A stretch of DNA of 64,000 nt from NCBI GenBank assembly GCA_964036315.1, contig OZ038487.1, positions 50,121,719 through 50,185,718 on the forward strand. The letters are read 5' to 3'. How positions within the stretch are numbered: position 1 is the stretch's first letter; each line of letters starts with the position of its first letter. Position numbers and translations under genes: made by a program. Below the pieces are notes generated by a model. That model worked only from the letters and a program-made list of their open reading frames with translations, searched no databases and was not told where the DNA came from. The DNA comes from Acanthosepion esculentum (Eukaryota; Mollusca; Cephalopoda; Sepiida; Sepiidae). Below are positions 21,976 to 32,410 of this stretch, piece after piece.

Positions 21976-22320
21976 CAGTTCAAAAGTTTGAAACCACCCC
22001 CAAAATTAGCATGGAATGAACTTGACAGAAGAGTGAAAAAAAAATGAAAAAGAACTCTTAGAGTTATTGAAAAAGAATGGAATCAATTATCAAATTTTTA
22101 TATTTCAGAAAATTTTGTCCTGCAATGCTAAAGGAGGATATTTTGATGAGAGCAAAATTTTATAAAAAAATGCTATTTTTTTTGTCATAATAAAATTTCT
22201 AATAAAAAAATCACTTTTTTTTAACCATGTATAATAATTTTCTCTTATTTAAAGTAGAAAATAACTACTTTTGGGGCCAATTTAAATAATTACCATGGGT
22301 GGCCTCAAACTTTTAAACTA
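21976..22320 (+). mobile_element. Tc1-like transposon remnant with terminal inverted repeats
   Basis: The ends CAGTTCAAAAGTTTGAAACC (21976) and the reverse complement of the right end, TAGTTTAAAAGTTTGAGGCC, match at 20 of 24 positions over the 24-bp terminal repeats. Just inside the left end is ELDRRVKKK, a motif seen near the C-terminus of Tc1 transposases (LDRRVRK), then an out-of-frame NQL-like tail. Length is 345 bp, so the element keeps only the transposase end between its TIRs. Confidence 0.7.
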
Positions 22321-22368
22321 TATATATATATATTCAGCCAGTTTTCAATTCTAGCTAGAGGCAACCGG

Positions 22369-22422
22369 ACGTCTAGCCACACTGATGAGCTGTGATACAG
22401 CGAAACAGTCTGTCTGTGGATG

Positions 22423-22424
<2 letters not shown>
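22369..22424 (+). ncRNA. Type I hammerhead ribozyme
   Basis: All catalytic-core positions are present and in order. CUGAUGA lies at 22382-22388. Stem II is 22389-22401 (GCUGU / ACAGC with a GAU loop). GAAA lies at 22402-22405. A minimal helix III follows (ACA 22405-22407 with UGU 22411-22413, loop GUC), then the cleavage residue C17 at 22414. Helix I is CCACA (22377-22381) with UGUGG (22415-22419), extended after an internal loop by GUC/GAC (22371-22373 with 22422-22424). Such ribozymes process transcripts of Penelope-like elements, retrozymes and satellite DNAs. No protein-coding element adjoins it; a (TA)n tract starts right after. Confidence 0.85.
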
Positions 22425-22476
<52 letters not shown>

Positions 22477-22767
22477 TTTTTTTTCTTTGGGCCTTGGACT
22501 TACATGCTAGACGATTATTTTCGGCTAACGTACATGTTCTTGGTTCTTTCTTTTTTATACCTTTTTTTCCCTTTGGTATTGGTGTGATTATTTGCAAATC
22601 ATGACACTGAAGGTTTTCCAATTGAGTATAGTGTCTTATACTTATAAGACTTCTACTACTACTACAACTACTAATATATATATATATAGCATGATGAGAA
22701 GCCACGTATACTTTCTTGATATGTATATAATATATGGATGAAATAACTGAAAAAAAAAATTTTTTGT

Positions 22768-22826
<59 letters not shown>

Positions 22827-22830
22827 CTCT
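22425..22830. repeat. (TA)n tracts around an unassigned spacer
   Basis: (TA)n at 22427-22471, 22675-22689 and 22774-22821. The spacer 22475-22670 has no identified content apart from a short (CTA)n run near 22651-22674. Confidence 0.95.
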
Positions 22831-23004
22831 TATCAACAATAAAAGTCAAACGAAACTAGAAAGTAGTAAATTGATAATACATTGATTAGATAAATAGTCT
22901 TGCTAATCAATATTAATTTTGTTGAATTTAAAGTATAAAAATAAACTAGAAGTATAATGAGTATAACTAGAAATAGTCATGAAAATTTCAGTTTTCCTAT
23001 TCCA

Positions 23005-23395
23005 ATTTTTTGACTGACTTTTTTTTATGACTTATCATCCATTGCAGGTTATTTAAAGCCAGAAAATATTTTTATATTGTAAGAAATTTTGGGAGGTAAT
23101 AATGATCTACTGACACAAGTTCTACTAGTTAACCCATAGCTGGGGGAGAATTGGTGGATTCATGCCTTTCCCAAGGGTATTTGTGTGTAAGTGAATATAA
23201 CAAACCCAACTGAAATTGGAACTTTGCTCTCCCATTTCCAATTCCAAGCCATTATCCATTACACCATGCACACATCAAAGCTTACAGAACCAGGTATTCC
23301 TAAACAGTCACCCACCTAGTTACCGACCAGGCTCAACGTTGCTTAACTTCAGTGATTATATGAGAATCGGTATTTCAATGTGATATTACCACATG
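23005..23395 (-). mobile_element. 5S rRNA-tRNA dimeric SINE, copy 1
   Basis: On the minus strand the element starts with a 5S rRNA-like head (23393-23279): reading on the plus strand, GCTTACAGAACCAGGTATTC followed by ACCGACCAGGCTCAACGTTG and CTTAACTTCAGTGAT is the reverse complement of the 5S 3' half and internal promoter. A tRNA-like part follows (about 23275-23200), then a body ending in the TTTAAAGCCAGAAAATATTT block (23050). See the better-preserved copy at 32815. Confidence 0.8.
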
Positions 23396-23559
23396 TATCA
23401 TACTTCTTAAGTTAATGATAAAATAAGCTCTTTGCAAGTTCTCCAACTATAGAATACCAGTGGAAATTCCTCAGTTTGATTGTTAAATATCCGAGTTTAA
23501 CAATTTTGATAAAATGTTGCCATAAAAATCATAAGAATTATTGTACATTATTTAAAAAA

Positions 23560-23845
23560 TTAAGAAGGTACAAATGAAAAGATCTGAAACTGACAAGTTT
23601 TTCCATTTCACTGAAGTAAACGTTAGACACATAAAAGCATTATCACCTCCTCTAATTTCTCTCTCTTTTTATTTCTTTCTTTTCCCCAATCGAACCAAAC
23701 AGTGTCTCTGATATGTCTTTTCTGTCTTTCCTCATGATCAAAACGGAATAGTTCATTATTTATGAGATATTGGCAGGCTGTAATGTATGTGATAGCTAAC
23801 TAAGAAACAAGCAGAATAATAATGTGATAAAATATGTAATACGAC
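23560..23845 (+). repeat. Interspersed repeat R4
   Basis: Contains GGTACAAATGAAAAGATCTG, CCATTTCACTGAAGTAAACG and CATTATTTATGAGATATTGG. Matches 48565-48735 (plus, right half) and 53850-54200 (minus). No coding content and no visible termini. Confidence 0.65.
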
Positions 23846-24746
23846 TTGCGAACTGGGAATTAAGCTAAAAAAATTTTCTTTGTCAATTCATTTGCCAGTC
23901 AAATGTTTTTATAGATTTATAGATTATCACTGAATGAAAGAAAAATTATTATGGTCAGGAAAACACATGGCAGATATTTCTACTTGGTCTATGATATAAA
24001 TATAAATAATTTACACAATAAAATATGGAGAAAAAAGAAAGCCAAGGAGATATGTAAACAAATAAATATGAAAATTGAATCATTTGATATTTTCTAAATT
24101 TATTTCATTTTTTAAAAAATCATTTGATTTCATAAGTGGGATTTTTCAGCTTGCCATAAATTGACTTACATTGATCTCATTTTCTTGTATATATTTTTTA
24201 CATCATTTATAATCCATTTGCTGCTTTTCAATAATTACACCAGCCAAATTCATTTAACATAGCAAAGATATTTAAAAAAAAGAAGTCGGATTTGGGCTGA
24301 GGGACTGAGAAATTTATATTTCTAATTTAATGATGCAAATACAAAAGAGCATGACTTTTTGACAGCAGTATTAACAAGTGATGCCATTTTTAGTGTTACG
24401 CTAAATAGTAAAGTTTTTGTTTCATAGCAATCTGCCAAAAACATTTTTAATGATGCAATATCTATTTTTTAGTTACAATTTGTTTTCTTACTGAGAAATA
24501 TATGTACATGCAGACATATATATTTACATAGATATAGATAAACAGTATAAAATGTATATGTGCAGAGGTATATATAAAAATAGACACACACACGAGTTGG
24601 GATCACATCGAAATCTGACGGAATGATAAAAACAAATAGGAAACGTTTATCACTCAAACATGTTTCACTTTTATTATTCATGATTCTCTGATGAAGATTT
24701 AATAAAAAGGAAACGTTTGATTGATAAACATTTCCTATTTGTTCTT

Positions 24747-24750
<4 letters not shown>
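23846..24750. other. Unassigned AT-rich stretch with a local inverted repeat
   Basis: At 24640-24740 the block AGGAAACGTTTATCA recurs inverted as TGATAAACATTTCCTATTTG, giving an imperfect foldback. No gene seen. Confidence 0.45.
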
Positions 24751-24795
<45 letters not shown>

Positions 24796-24871
24796 CATTT
24801 ATTTAAATATTATAACATAAATATGTGATTTTATAACATATTTATGTTATAATATTTAAATAAATGATTAT
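24750..24871. repeat. (TA)n followed by a perfect 36-bp hairpin
   Basis: (TA)n to about 24792. Bases 24791-24826 are the exact reverse complement of 24836-24871, with a 9-base loop GATTTTATA. The arms read ATAATCATTTATTTAAATAT onward. Confidence 0.97.
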
Positions 24872-24961
24872 ATCTGCTCTACTCTGTATTGAGCACTCTT
24901 TAAAGAATAATAATTGTTGGTTATTGGAATTTACTCCGTATATACCAATCCCACACTTGGG

Positions 24962-24982
24962 TATATATATATATATATATAT
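24962..24982. repeat. (TA)n microsatellite
   Basis: About ten TA dinucleotides inside a block (24880-25050) that resembles 25430-25515: both hold a CTCTACT-TGTATTGA-C-CTCTT sequence. Confidence 0.9.
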
Positions 24983-25079
24983 GAAGAAATATAGTCTTAA
25001 AGTGTGCTATATTTATGGGATAAAGTGCTCAATATCAGAGATAGAGCGTGTGTAAATATAAAAGTAAATATAAAAGTCA

Positions 25080-25165
25080 ACACTTAGAGGCGACAGTTTG
25101 TTTCATGCTAGATGCAATCGTCAGGCCACGAAACTTGTGGCCTGATGATTGCATCTAGCATGAAA
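25080..25165. repeat. Hairpin repeat R5
   Basis: Arms 25101-25129 and 25137-25165 are inverted copies of 29 bp with one mismatch and a 7-base loop. The leading GCGACAGTTTGTTTCATGCT recurs at 44763 and 51500 as GTGACAATTTGTTTCATGC and GTGACAGTTTGTTTCATGC, but there without the second arm. A small interspersed family next to (TA)n tracts. Confidence 0.85.
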
Positions 25166-25169
25166 CAGA

Positions 25170-25402
25170 CACTTGTAAACTAGGGAAGGTTACTGAATAG
25201 AATAATCAAATGAAGGTTGGTAATGAATGATAATACTTAGGAAAAGAACAACATATATAAGATCCACCAGCAGTATGTAGAATAAGTAGTCAACTGCTAG
25301 AAATGAGTCAAGTGAATTCCATAATGAATCTCCAAGTGCAGACTACCATACAGTATTTACTACTGTATTTATGTTAATGGGGACACACTCATATTATCAT
25401 CC
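25170..25402 (+). repeat. Interspersed repeat R1, second copy
   Basis: See 16797-17033; CTAGGGAAGGTTACTGAATA begins it and GTAAATACTG-type sequence lies near its end. The copy starts directly at the end of the R5 hairpin. Confidence 0.75.
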
Positions 25403-25504
25403 GTAAGTATGTTGTAATATCCTAAAATAAATAATATTGCTCTACTATGTATTGAAACCCTCTTAAATGCTAGGAATGTTGGAAGTGTACTCTATTCAAT
25501 CTCA

Positions 25505-25511
25505 TCATACC

Positions 25512-25553
<42 letters not shown>
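25505..25553. repeat. (TA)n microsatellite
   Basis: Pure TA run of about 20 units, directly upstream of a mariner-family relic. Confidence 0.95.
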
Positions 25554-25556
<3 letters not shown>

Positions 25557-25557
<1 letters not shown>

Positions 25558-26335
25558 GGGGTTTATGATGGGTTTATTGTTGATGTTTTATATTTTTAAT
25601 TTCATGCATGTACATTGTTTGATTTAATTTTGTTGACTGCACAGTATAGTAGGGTCAGCTGGGCACCTTCTGTGAGAAAAAAGCACCATGATGCAATTCA
25701 CACTACCAGAAATTGGGAAATGGCATTCTGTACTGCGTGGTATTCATGCCAGAAGCTCCAATACAAAGATTTTGGAGTGTTTGGACAGTGCAGAGGATTC
25801 AGAAAGAGTTTAATGGTGATTATGAAGGCAGCTTGGAAAACACACAATTATTGTTCTGACAAGAAAAGAACTCCTGAATTTTTTGGTGGGGGGGCCTCAG
25901 ACTCAACACAGAGGTCTACATCAAGTGCCTTGAGGAGGTTGTGCCGCCCTGGGTCAGAAGGATTGCTACTGGAAGACCCTATGTCTAGCATCAAGACTCT
26001 GCACCTTGCCACACAAGCAGGAGAATCTAGTCATGGTAGTCAGACAATTACTGTGACCACATCACACCTTACATCTTACAGACTATAACCCCCTTGATTA
26101 TTATGTGTGGGGTTCAGTTGAGTGAGAGATCACCAAAACTCTTTGTAACACCAAAGATGAACTGAAGGCAAGGATTGTGGCAGCATTCACCAACTTAAAC
26201 AAGGAAATCATCCAGAAAAGTTGCAGTATGGTTGAAGCCAATGGCAATTTTATTGAGTAAATTTACTCTTTAGTATTTCAAGATATTTTTGTGTAATTTT
26301 GGTAAATATATCTGTTAAAATGAGATGTCATTGTT
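25557..26335 (+). mobile_element. Tc1/mariner (maT-like) transposase relic, copy 1
   Basis: The plus strand encodes a decayed DD37D-type transposase. KSLMVIMKAAWK is near the middle, followed by the RVYIKCLEEVVPPWVRRI region (frame-shifted). A degenerate second catalytic region is followed by TDYNPLDYYVWGSVE (about 26079-26120), the third-aspartate block, and by KDELKARIVAAFTNLNKEII with the terminal VEANGNFIE and stop near 26260. One stop lies just after VWGSVE. The N-terminal DNA-binding region is missing or unrecognisable. The upstream 60 bp are shared with the inverted copy at 26466-27065. Confidence 0.85.
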
Positions 26336-26439
26336 ATTTTCATTTTTGCATAATTTAGATGATAATTTATCCCTCACACTCTATATATTTATAAGCGTTC
26401 AAGGATAGAGCATTGCCATTCAGTGTTGACCACAGGTGT

Positions 26440-26464
26440 CCACTTATATATATATATATATATT
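26440..26464. repeat. (TA)n microsatellite between inverted mariner copies
   Basis: About 11 TA units at the centre of the inverted pair. Confidence 0.9.
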
Positions 26465-26465
26465 A

Positions 26466-27065
26466 GGAAAGACGATGACAATGTGTAAAAAGAGTAAATT
26501 TATTCAATAGAATCACCATTGGCTTCCAACCGAGATAGTTGCAGTCTGGGGAGTTAGGTGGCCAGATGTAAGGGATGATGTGGTCACAGAAATTGTCTGA
26601 CAACCATGATTAGGTTCTGATGCCAGATGCCAGACATTGGGCCTTCTATCTGCCACCCTCTTGATCCAAGGCAGCACTACCTCTTCAAGGTACTTGCTGT
26701 AGGCCTCCGTGTTGAGCCTAAGGCCCTGTGAGAAGATAAATAGAGGCATAACTTCACCCTCACTTTCAAACATCTTCATAATCACCATTAAACTCATCCA
26801 ACTCTTTCTGAATCATCTTTACTGTCCTCAGATTGATACCCAAACACTGAGATATTCATATTAGAGATTCCAGTGCAAATACCAAGCAGGATAGCATGTT
26901 ATTTCCAAATTTTTAGCAGAGTGAATTGCGTCATTATGCTCTTTTTCTCACAGATGGTGCCCAACTGACCCTACTATACTTTGCAGTTGACAAAATCAAA
27001 AACAAACAATGCACATGTGTCAAATTAAAAATATAAAAAGGCAACAATTTACCCATCACACCCTT
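26466..27065 (-). mobile_element. Tc1/mariner (maT-like) transposase relic, copy 2
   Basis: Minus-strand copy of the same element. Frame 26797-26513 gives SLMVIMKMFESEGEVMPLF, FSQGLRLNTEAYSKYLEEVV and LPWIKRVADRRPNVWHLASE, the region before and around the second catalytic aspartate; the DSAPSH-type motif has become SEPNHG. The upstream part reads GRVSWAPSVRK-like sequence (about 26980-26935) shared with copy 1. This copy is better preserved than copy 1 in the middle, worse at the C-terminal end, where about 80 residues around DYNPLDYYVWG are lost. Confidence 0.85.
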
Positions 27066-27069
27066 TATA

Positions 27070-28262
27070 TATAAAGAAACATATACAAAGTCACAAACAT
27101 TCAGATATACATGCACATATATTATCCCACTTGTGAACATAGTTGCTGATATATATGTGAGTTTAAGCTAATTCCTACTTAAATATTTATATATATTTAT
27201 TTATATAAATGTGTATATAAGTAAATATATAAGTGTAAGAATGTTCACCACTCTTTTGCCTTTCTGTTTCTTCTGTTCTGAAATTGAAATAATTTCTCCA
27301 ACAAAATTGAAACAAAAAAAAATCTCACCAAATAATTCAATTTTAGAGTATCACCCTATTTCATGCCCCTTCACATACATAATCAGAGAAATCATTCTCA
27401 GATACATATAGCCGCAAACATATTCCCCATAAAACGTATGTTGACAAACACATGTCTATATACACACTGATATAAAATGGTTTGCAAATATTCCATCAGA
27501 AAGATATCTCAAACTCTAAATGAAAAGTAATATGAAAAAAAAACATTTTTAATCTATTAATTTGATTTGCTTTGTATATTTTTGTTGAGTTTTTCTTTTT
27601 GTTTTTGTTTTAGTGCTTATAGTTTAAGGAGGTAAGATTTCAGATTTATTTCTTTGTTTATTTTTGTTTTTAATTTCATTATTTAATTTGAAATGCAGTT
27701 TGTTCTTTTTTATTTTTTTTATCTCCTCTCTTCATGTGAAAGCAAAGGGCTTCACACCATTTTGTTTCACCAGAAACCAAAGAAAAAACAAACTAACTAA
27801 ACAAACTCATATAGCAAAAAAAAGAAAATGTTTGGTCGTTTTAAGCTCACTATTCAAATAGTTTTCTCCTTTTCTGCCAATTTATGCTCCCCCCCCATTC
27901 TCCAAACATTCCAGGTAAATTTTTGGTTAGTTTAGATGTCAAAAAGAATTTTTACAACGTTGTAAATATTATGAGTCACTTCTTTTTTTCTCTTTTGTTA
28001 ATTAAAAAGCAAGAAATAGTCTAATGTTAAAATTGTGGTTTGTTTTCTTTTGGTTGTTTGCAATTTGGTGATTTTATATTTGTCATTGGTATAAGTCTAC
28101 CAAAAAAAGATGAGCTTAGATTCAAAAATTGTAAGAAGTTGAGGAACTTAATTAGGCTTTAAATTCAATATTGGTTTTGCATCGAATGAGTAAACATGAT
28201 GTTTTTTAATAAGTTTGCATCTTCACAAGAATATAAAATGTATAGGAACCTTCAGCAAATTG
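27070..28262. other. Unassigned AT-rich stretch
   Basis: No gene or matched repeat. Long T-rich and A-rich runs between 27530 and 28030 produce short frames without motifs. Confidence 0.4.
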
Positions 28263-28269
28263 GATATTC

Positions 28270-28830
28270 AGAGAGAACGAGATAGAGAAGAACTAAGAGA
28301 TACTAAGAGAGTTAGAGAACAGCAGAAACAAAGAGATAAAACAGAGGCAGAGAGAGAGCAGAGATAAAAAACAGAAAGAGAGAGAGAGTGAGTGAGAGAG
28401 ACAGAAAGTGTGAGAGAGAGAAAGAGACAAAGAGAAACAAAGACAAAGAGTAAGGAAGAAAGAGTGAGAAGCAGAAAGAAAGAAAGAAAGAGGAAACAGC
28501 AGAAAAACAGAGATAAATTGTGACAGAGAGAGATAGAAACAAAGAAAGAGAAATAAAGAAAGGGAGAGAGAGAGAGAAAAAGATTGACATAGAGAGGTAG
28601 AAACAAAGAGAGTGAATAAGAAGGAGAAAGAATAAGAAAGAAAGAGTGGCAGAGAAAAGAAATAAACGAGAGAAGGAACTGCAGAAACAAAGAGAGAAAA
28701 ACAGAGATAAAGTGAAACGGAGAGACATAGAAATAAAGAAAGGCAGACATGGAGAAAAGAAACAAAGAGAGAGAATAAGAAAGACAAAGAGAAAGAAACA
28801 AACAAAGAGAAGAGTAGATTGCAGAGACTT
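28270..28830. repeat. Polypurine tract, GAGA/AAAGA type
   Basis: About 560 bp are almost all A and G on the plus strand, with GAGAGAGA and AAAGAAAG words and occasional AACAGAG or CAGAAAC interruptions. Open frames of 170-207 codons on the minus strand (Ser, Leu, Phe only) are composition effects. Confidence 0.93.
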
Positions 28831-29844
28831 CATCATAATTGCCTAGTTGGTGAAGACTCTTATAAAAAATAAATGAAAAACTTTGTTCCAAGCCAGAGTA
28901 TAGTGTAGTTACTTATATATTTACAAATTATGACATCTATCAGAGAGATGAAATTTAGATTTTAATTATTGCATTATTCCAAAATTTTAACACAACAGCA
29001 GATAGCTATTAATGCCAACAACTGTGCATAGTTATTAATTAAAAAAATTAGTAATTAATGTAAAACTACTAATCCATAAGTACATGTAGAAGAATGTAAT
29101 TTTTGATAAAAGTTAAAAAAATGACCATAAATATGTAAAAAATGTGTATATTGTTGAAAATTCCTTTTCCCACAATATCGCTATTTGTGCTATGTTATAA
29201 TGTTTATTACCTAAACAATAATAATACTGAATAATTTTTTTTAAACATTAAAGTATATTTAATCACATCTTCCTAATAGCTGTTGTGATATGTTAACAAA
29301 ATAAAAATATACTTAATGTTGCAACCAAGAAAACTAGGAAAACAGATGCATAAAAAATGATACCTAATATTACTACCAAAACAAAATATCTAAAAATAAA
29401 GATAATATCAATGATGAGCAGTTAGATATAGAATTTATAAATTATATAAATCCTTATAAAAATCCTATATAAATTATATATAAATCCTTGAACATGGATA
29501 ATATGAAGCAGAAACATTAGATAACAAAATTAATTTGTTGTTAATTTTTGACTTGTAAAATGATGTGAAGCAGCATTGAAAAAGAGCATGAAAAAGATTG
29601 CAAAATAAAGAATTAAAGGTAATATAAATACTATTTGCAATCTCTCTCACCTGAAAAATATATATGCCAAACACAGAAACATTATAAATAGTAATGAACA
29701 GGGTGACAGATTTTCGGCATTTAACTGTTTCTACATTTGTAACTTGTGTCATTCGAATACAAATGGATATAAAAAGTTAGCAAACAATTATGGCATATAA
29801 AATTAATTCAGATAAAATTTCTTCACACTCAAATATCATTGACT
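28831..29844. other. Unassigned AT-rich stretch
   Basis: No gene or matched repeat seen. A 92-codon minus frame at 29752-29474 has no motif I recognise. Confidence 0.4.
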
Positions 29845-30185
29845 TTTGGGGAATATGGAGTCACAGCTCTTAACAACAACAGATGTTAATGCTGTGGTCC
29901 CCATCATAAACAGTTTTTTGCAGGATGAAGTAGCTAGCCCCATCCCCAATCGGTTTTGAATTCAGAGTTGTCCTTCTCCTTGACTGTCTGCTAACCAAGA
30001 CTAAAGAGCCCAGTCTGCCCTACTTTTTAACCTATAGATGGGAGAAGCAGAGATGGATTCATAACTTTCCCAAGAGTATTTGTGCATCAGTGATTGTAAG
30101 GAACTTGACTGAAATTCAAAATCTGATTTCTCATTCTGAGCTTTGAGCATTCAAACTGGCAGTAAACATGCAAGTGACATATCCA
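29845..30185 (-). mobile_element. tRNA-type SINE
   Basis: Plus-strand landmarks: TTCAGAGTTGTCCTTCTCCT, AGAGCCCAGTCTGCCCTACT, AGATGGATTCATAACTTTCC and a decayed tRNA-like end near 30100-30180 (TGAAATTCAAAATCTGA, equivalent to box B). Its left part (29850-29940, ATCATAAACAGTTTTTTGCA) is not in the other SINEs and may be a different tail. Confidence 0.7.
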
Positions 30186-30199
30186 CTATGCTATTTGAA

Positions 30200-30828
30200 T
30201 TCTTCTTTATGTGCTGTGTCAGCCTCAGGACGTAGGCGATCATAGCTCTCCACAACTTCCTGTCTCTTGTAGCTCTTAATAAATTTGTCTTTCTGTTATT
30301 TCTCCTAGCCTTTGTTCTGCCATCCATTTACTCAAGCTTACTAAGTAGCTTATGCATTGTTTTCCTCTGTTCTGCTTGCCCTGTATCTGTCCCATGAGTA
30401 TCAGGTTTTCCAAGCCCTCCTTCTTCATTATATTTCCCAGAAACCTCAACTTCCTGATGTTAAGTATTAGTTTCCTTATTTTTTGGTTTCCATTTTCTCA
30501 CCTCTACAAAGTTTTAGTTAAATTGGAGGCAAACAAAGAGACTGCTACTTAGCATCAAGAAGAGATAGTTTAAATTTCTAGGGTACATAATGAGGAAAGA
30601 GGGATTGGAAAATTTGATACTCATAGCACAGATTGAAGGCAAAAGGAACAGGAAGAAACAATGCCTAACCTACATAGTGACCTTAAGTAAATGGATGGTG
30701 GCACAAGGTTTAAGGGAAGTAGAAAAAAGACAAAATTATTAAGAGCTACAACATCTAGGAAATTGTGAAGAACCATGATCGCCAATGTCCTGAAGGAACA
30801 TGGCACACAGAAGAAGATATAAATAAGT
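30200..30828. mobile_element. Head-to-head inverted pair of RTE-like LINE C-termini
   Basis: 30206-30500 is minus, 30549-30828 is plus; both cover the same C-terminal region. The plus arm encodes GLENLILIAQIEGKRNRKKQ-like sequence, then LSKWMVAQG and the KLWRTMIANVLKEHGT-type end near 30800. The minus arm holds the complement (GGTTTTCCAAGCCCTCCTTC, CTGTCCCATGAGTATC). The spacer is about 50 bp. The two copies differ enough that they were probably not made by one recent inversion. Confidence 0.85.
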
Positions 30829-31200
30829 AATCTCATTATACAAGTATTTCTATGTACCAATAGACAGGCAGAAAAATACATCAATGGATACTTAGTTATT
30901 CAAATAGGCATTTATATGTATATATAAAGACAAAAGGAAAACAACTTATGTGTTTTTTAGTAAATTTAGGCATTTATTTATGGGAACATTTGTATAGAAA
31001 GACTTTATATCTAAAATAAGATATAATAAAATTTAAGAGCACTAAGAATCTGCAGCCCCACCATACTCACTTGTAGAAGAAATATATATAGAAAAAACTT
31101 TCAAAAATCTCCAATATCTTCATTATTTCATCCACAATGCTAAGAGAAAGGTATATAAAATATACAACCACAAAATAGATAACATTATTAATAACAACAA
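30829..31200. other. Unassigned stretch
   Basis: No gene or matched repeat. Confidence 0.35.
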
Positions 31201-31688
31201 TGAGGATAAACTAGATAAAAAAACAGACATATAATACTATCTACCAACTCCTTGACATCTACTATCCAAAACAATTCATCCAAACTTAACAATATCAGAA
31301 TAATTACAACCACATGCAAAACTATTATGGATATGATTAGAATAAAAAATATCCACAACAATAATAATTTTGAAGCAGCTATATATAAAAAAATAGCCAA
31401 AACTGCTACTCACAACATATTGGGGAAACTTGCAGAATTAAAAAAAAAACATATCTATGAACACAGAATGGATCATATACACAATTTATCAAATTAGTTA
31501 TATGTAGAAATAAGTTCAACCACAACTTTGATCTAAAGAATGTCACACATATTAAAAGAGAAAGTAATTTACTTAGAAGGAAAATTCTTATCAAATCTTA
31601 TCAGGATATAAATCCGCACTCCGGATTTAAAAAAAATATCTCTATTCCTGAAAGAATTACTTCTTTCCCAAGCCAACTAAATTCATAA
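31201..31688 (+). mobile_element. Penelope-like element relic, GIY-YIG endonuclease and C-terminus
   Basis: The plus strand reads, in pieces joined by A-run frameshifts: LNNIRIITTTCKTIMDMI (from 31270), NCYSQHIGETCRIKKK (31401 on; the YIGET-R part of a GIY-YIG nuclease as in Penelope), IYEHRMDHIHN (31450-31482), then NKFNHNFDLKNVTHIKRESN and RRKILIKSYQ, ending in a stop at 31686-31688. The order GIY-YIG core, H-rich segment, 'FD..N..I..RE...RR' and stop matches the endonuclease module of Penelope-like retroelements. No RT part is visible upstream, so it is 5' truncated or degraded. Confidence 0.7.
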
Positions 31689-32097
31689 CCTCCTGTTATT
31701 TAAGATATATGATATATAAATTGATCCGAAATTAAAATAATTTAAATATTAATTGCATAAAAAAATCAAGATCATTTACTCACTTTTGTTTAATTAGACA
31801 TTAAATTACATCACTTAGCATCTTCCATAATTTACCAACACTTTTCATTTAACCTGATGAATATTTATGAGTGTTTGTTAAATTTTAAAATTTTGAAAAA
31901 TTAAAATTTTTATATGTGTTTATAAATATTTGTTGCAAAATAAAATCTTTACATTTGCCTTAATAAAGTCCATCAGAGGGGGAAATTCATTGGCTAGGAT
32001 AAGTTTTCCTTTTATCTTTATTCATATTGTCATTTTACAGATATATATTTTAGTTATCTGAAATTATATATATATATATATATATTTTAGTTATCTG

Positions 32098-32139
<42 letters not shown>

Positions 32140-32400
32140 GTATGTTGTGAATTGAGATATACTTAATGATACTAAATACACAGGTAGACATCAGACAAAT
32201 ATTTATGGATATATTTGTGTGTCTGTTGGGGAAATTTTGATATGTGTTAGGTAGATGCATATTTCTTAACAGTGCCAGTGGTTGGAGTTAGAATCCAGGA
32301 AAAAAAAGCCTGTATTTCAATGATGATTTACAAGGTATGCCAATCTTTTAACTTTTCATTCTTATCTCCTTTCATTTGGTTAAATGTTAAACTGAAATTA
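31689..32400. other. Unassigned stretch with a duplicated (TA)n block
   Basis: TTTTAGTTATCTGAAATT plus (TA)n occurs twice in tandem (32049-32086 and 32087-32134). Otherwise no feature. Confidence 0.6.
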
Positions 32401-32410
32401 ATAAATTCTT

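Noticed and set aside
28268..28891. Long minus-strand frames of 170-207 codons rich in Leu, Ser and Phe
   Set aside because: They lie fully in a polypurine tract and are open in all three minus phases, so composition explains them.
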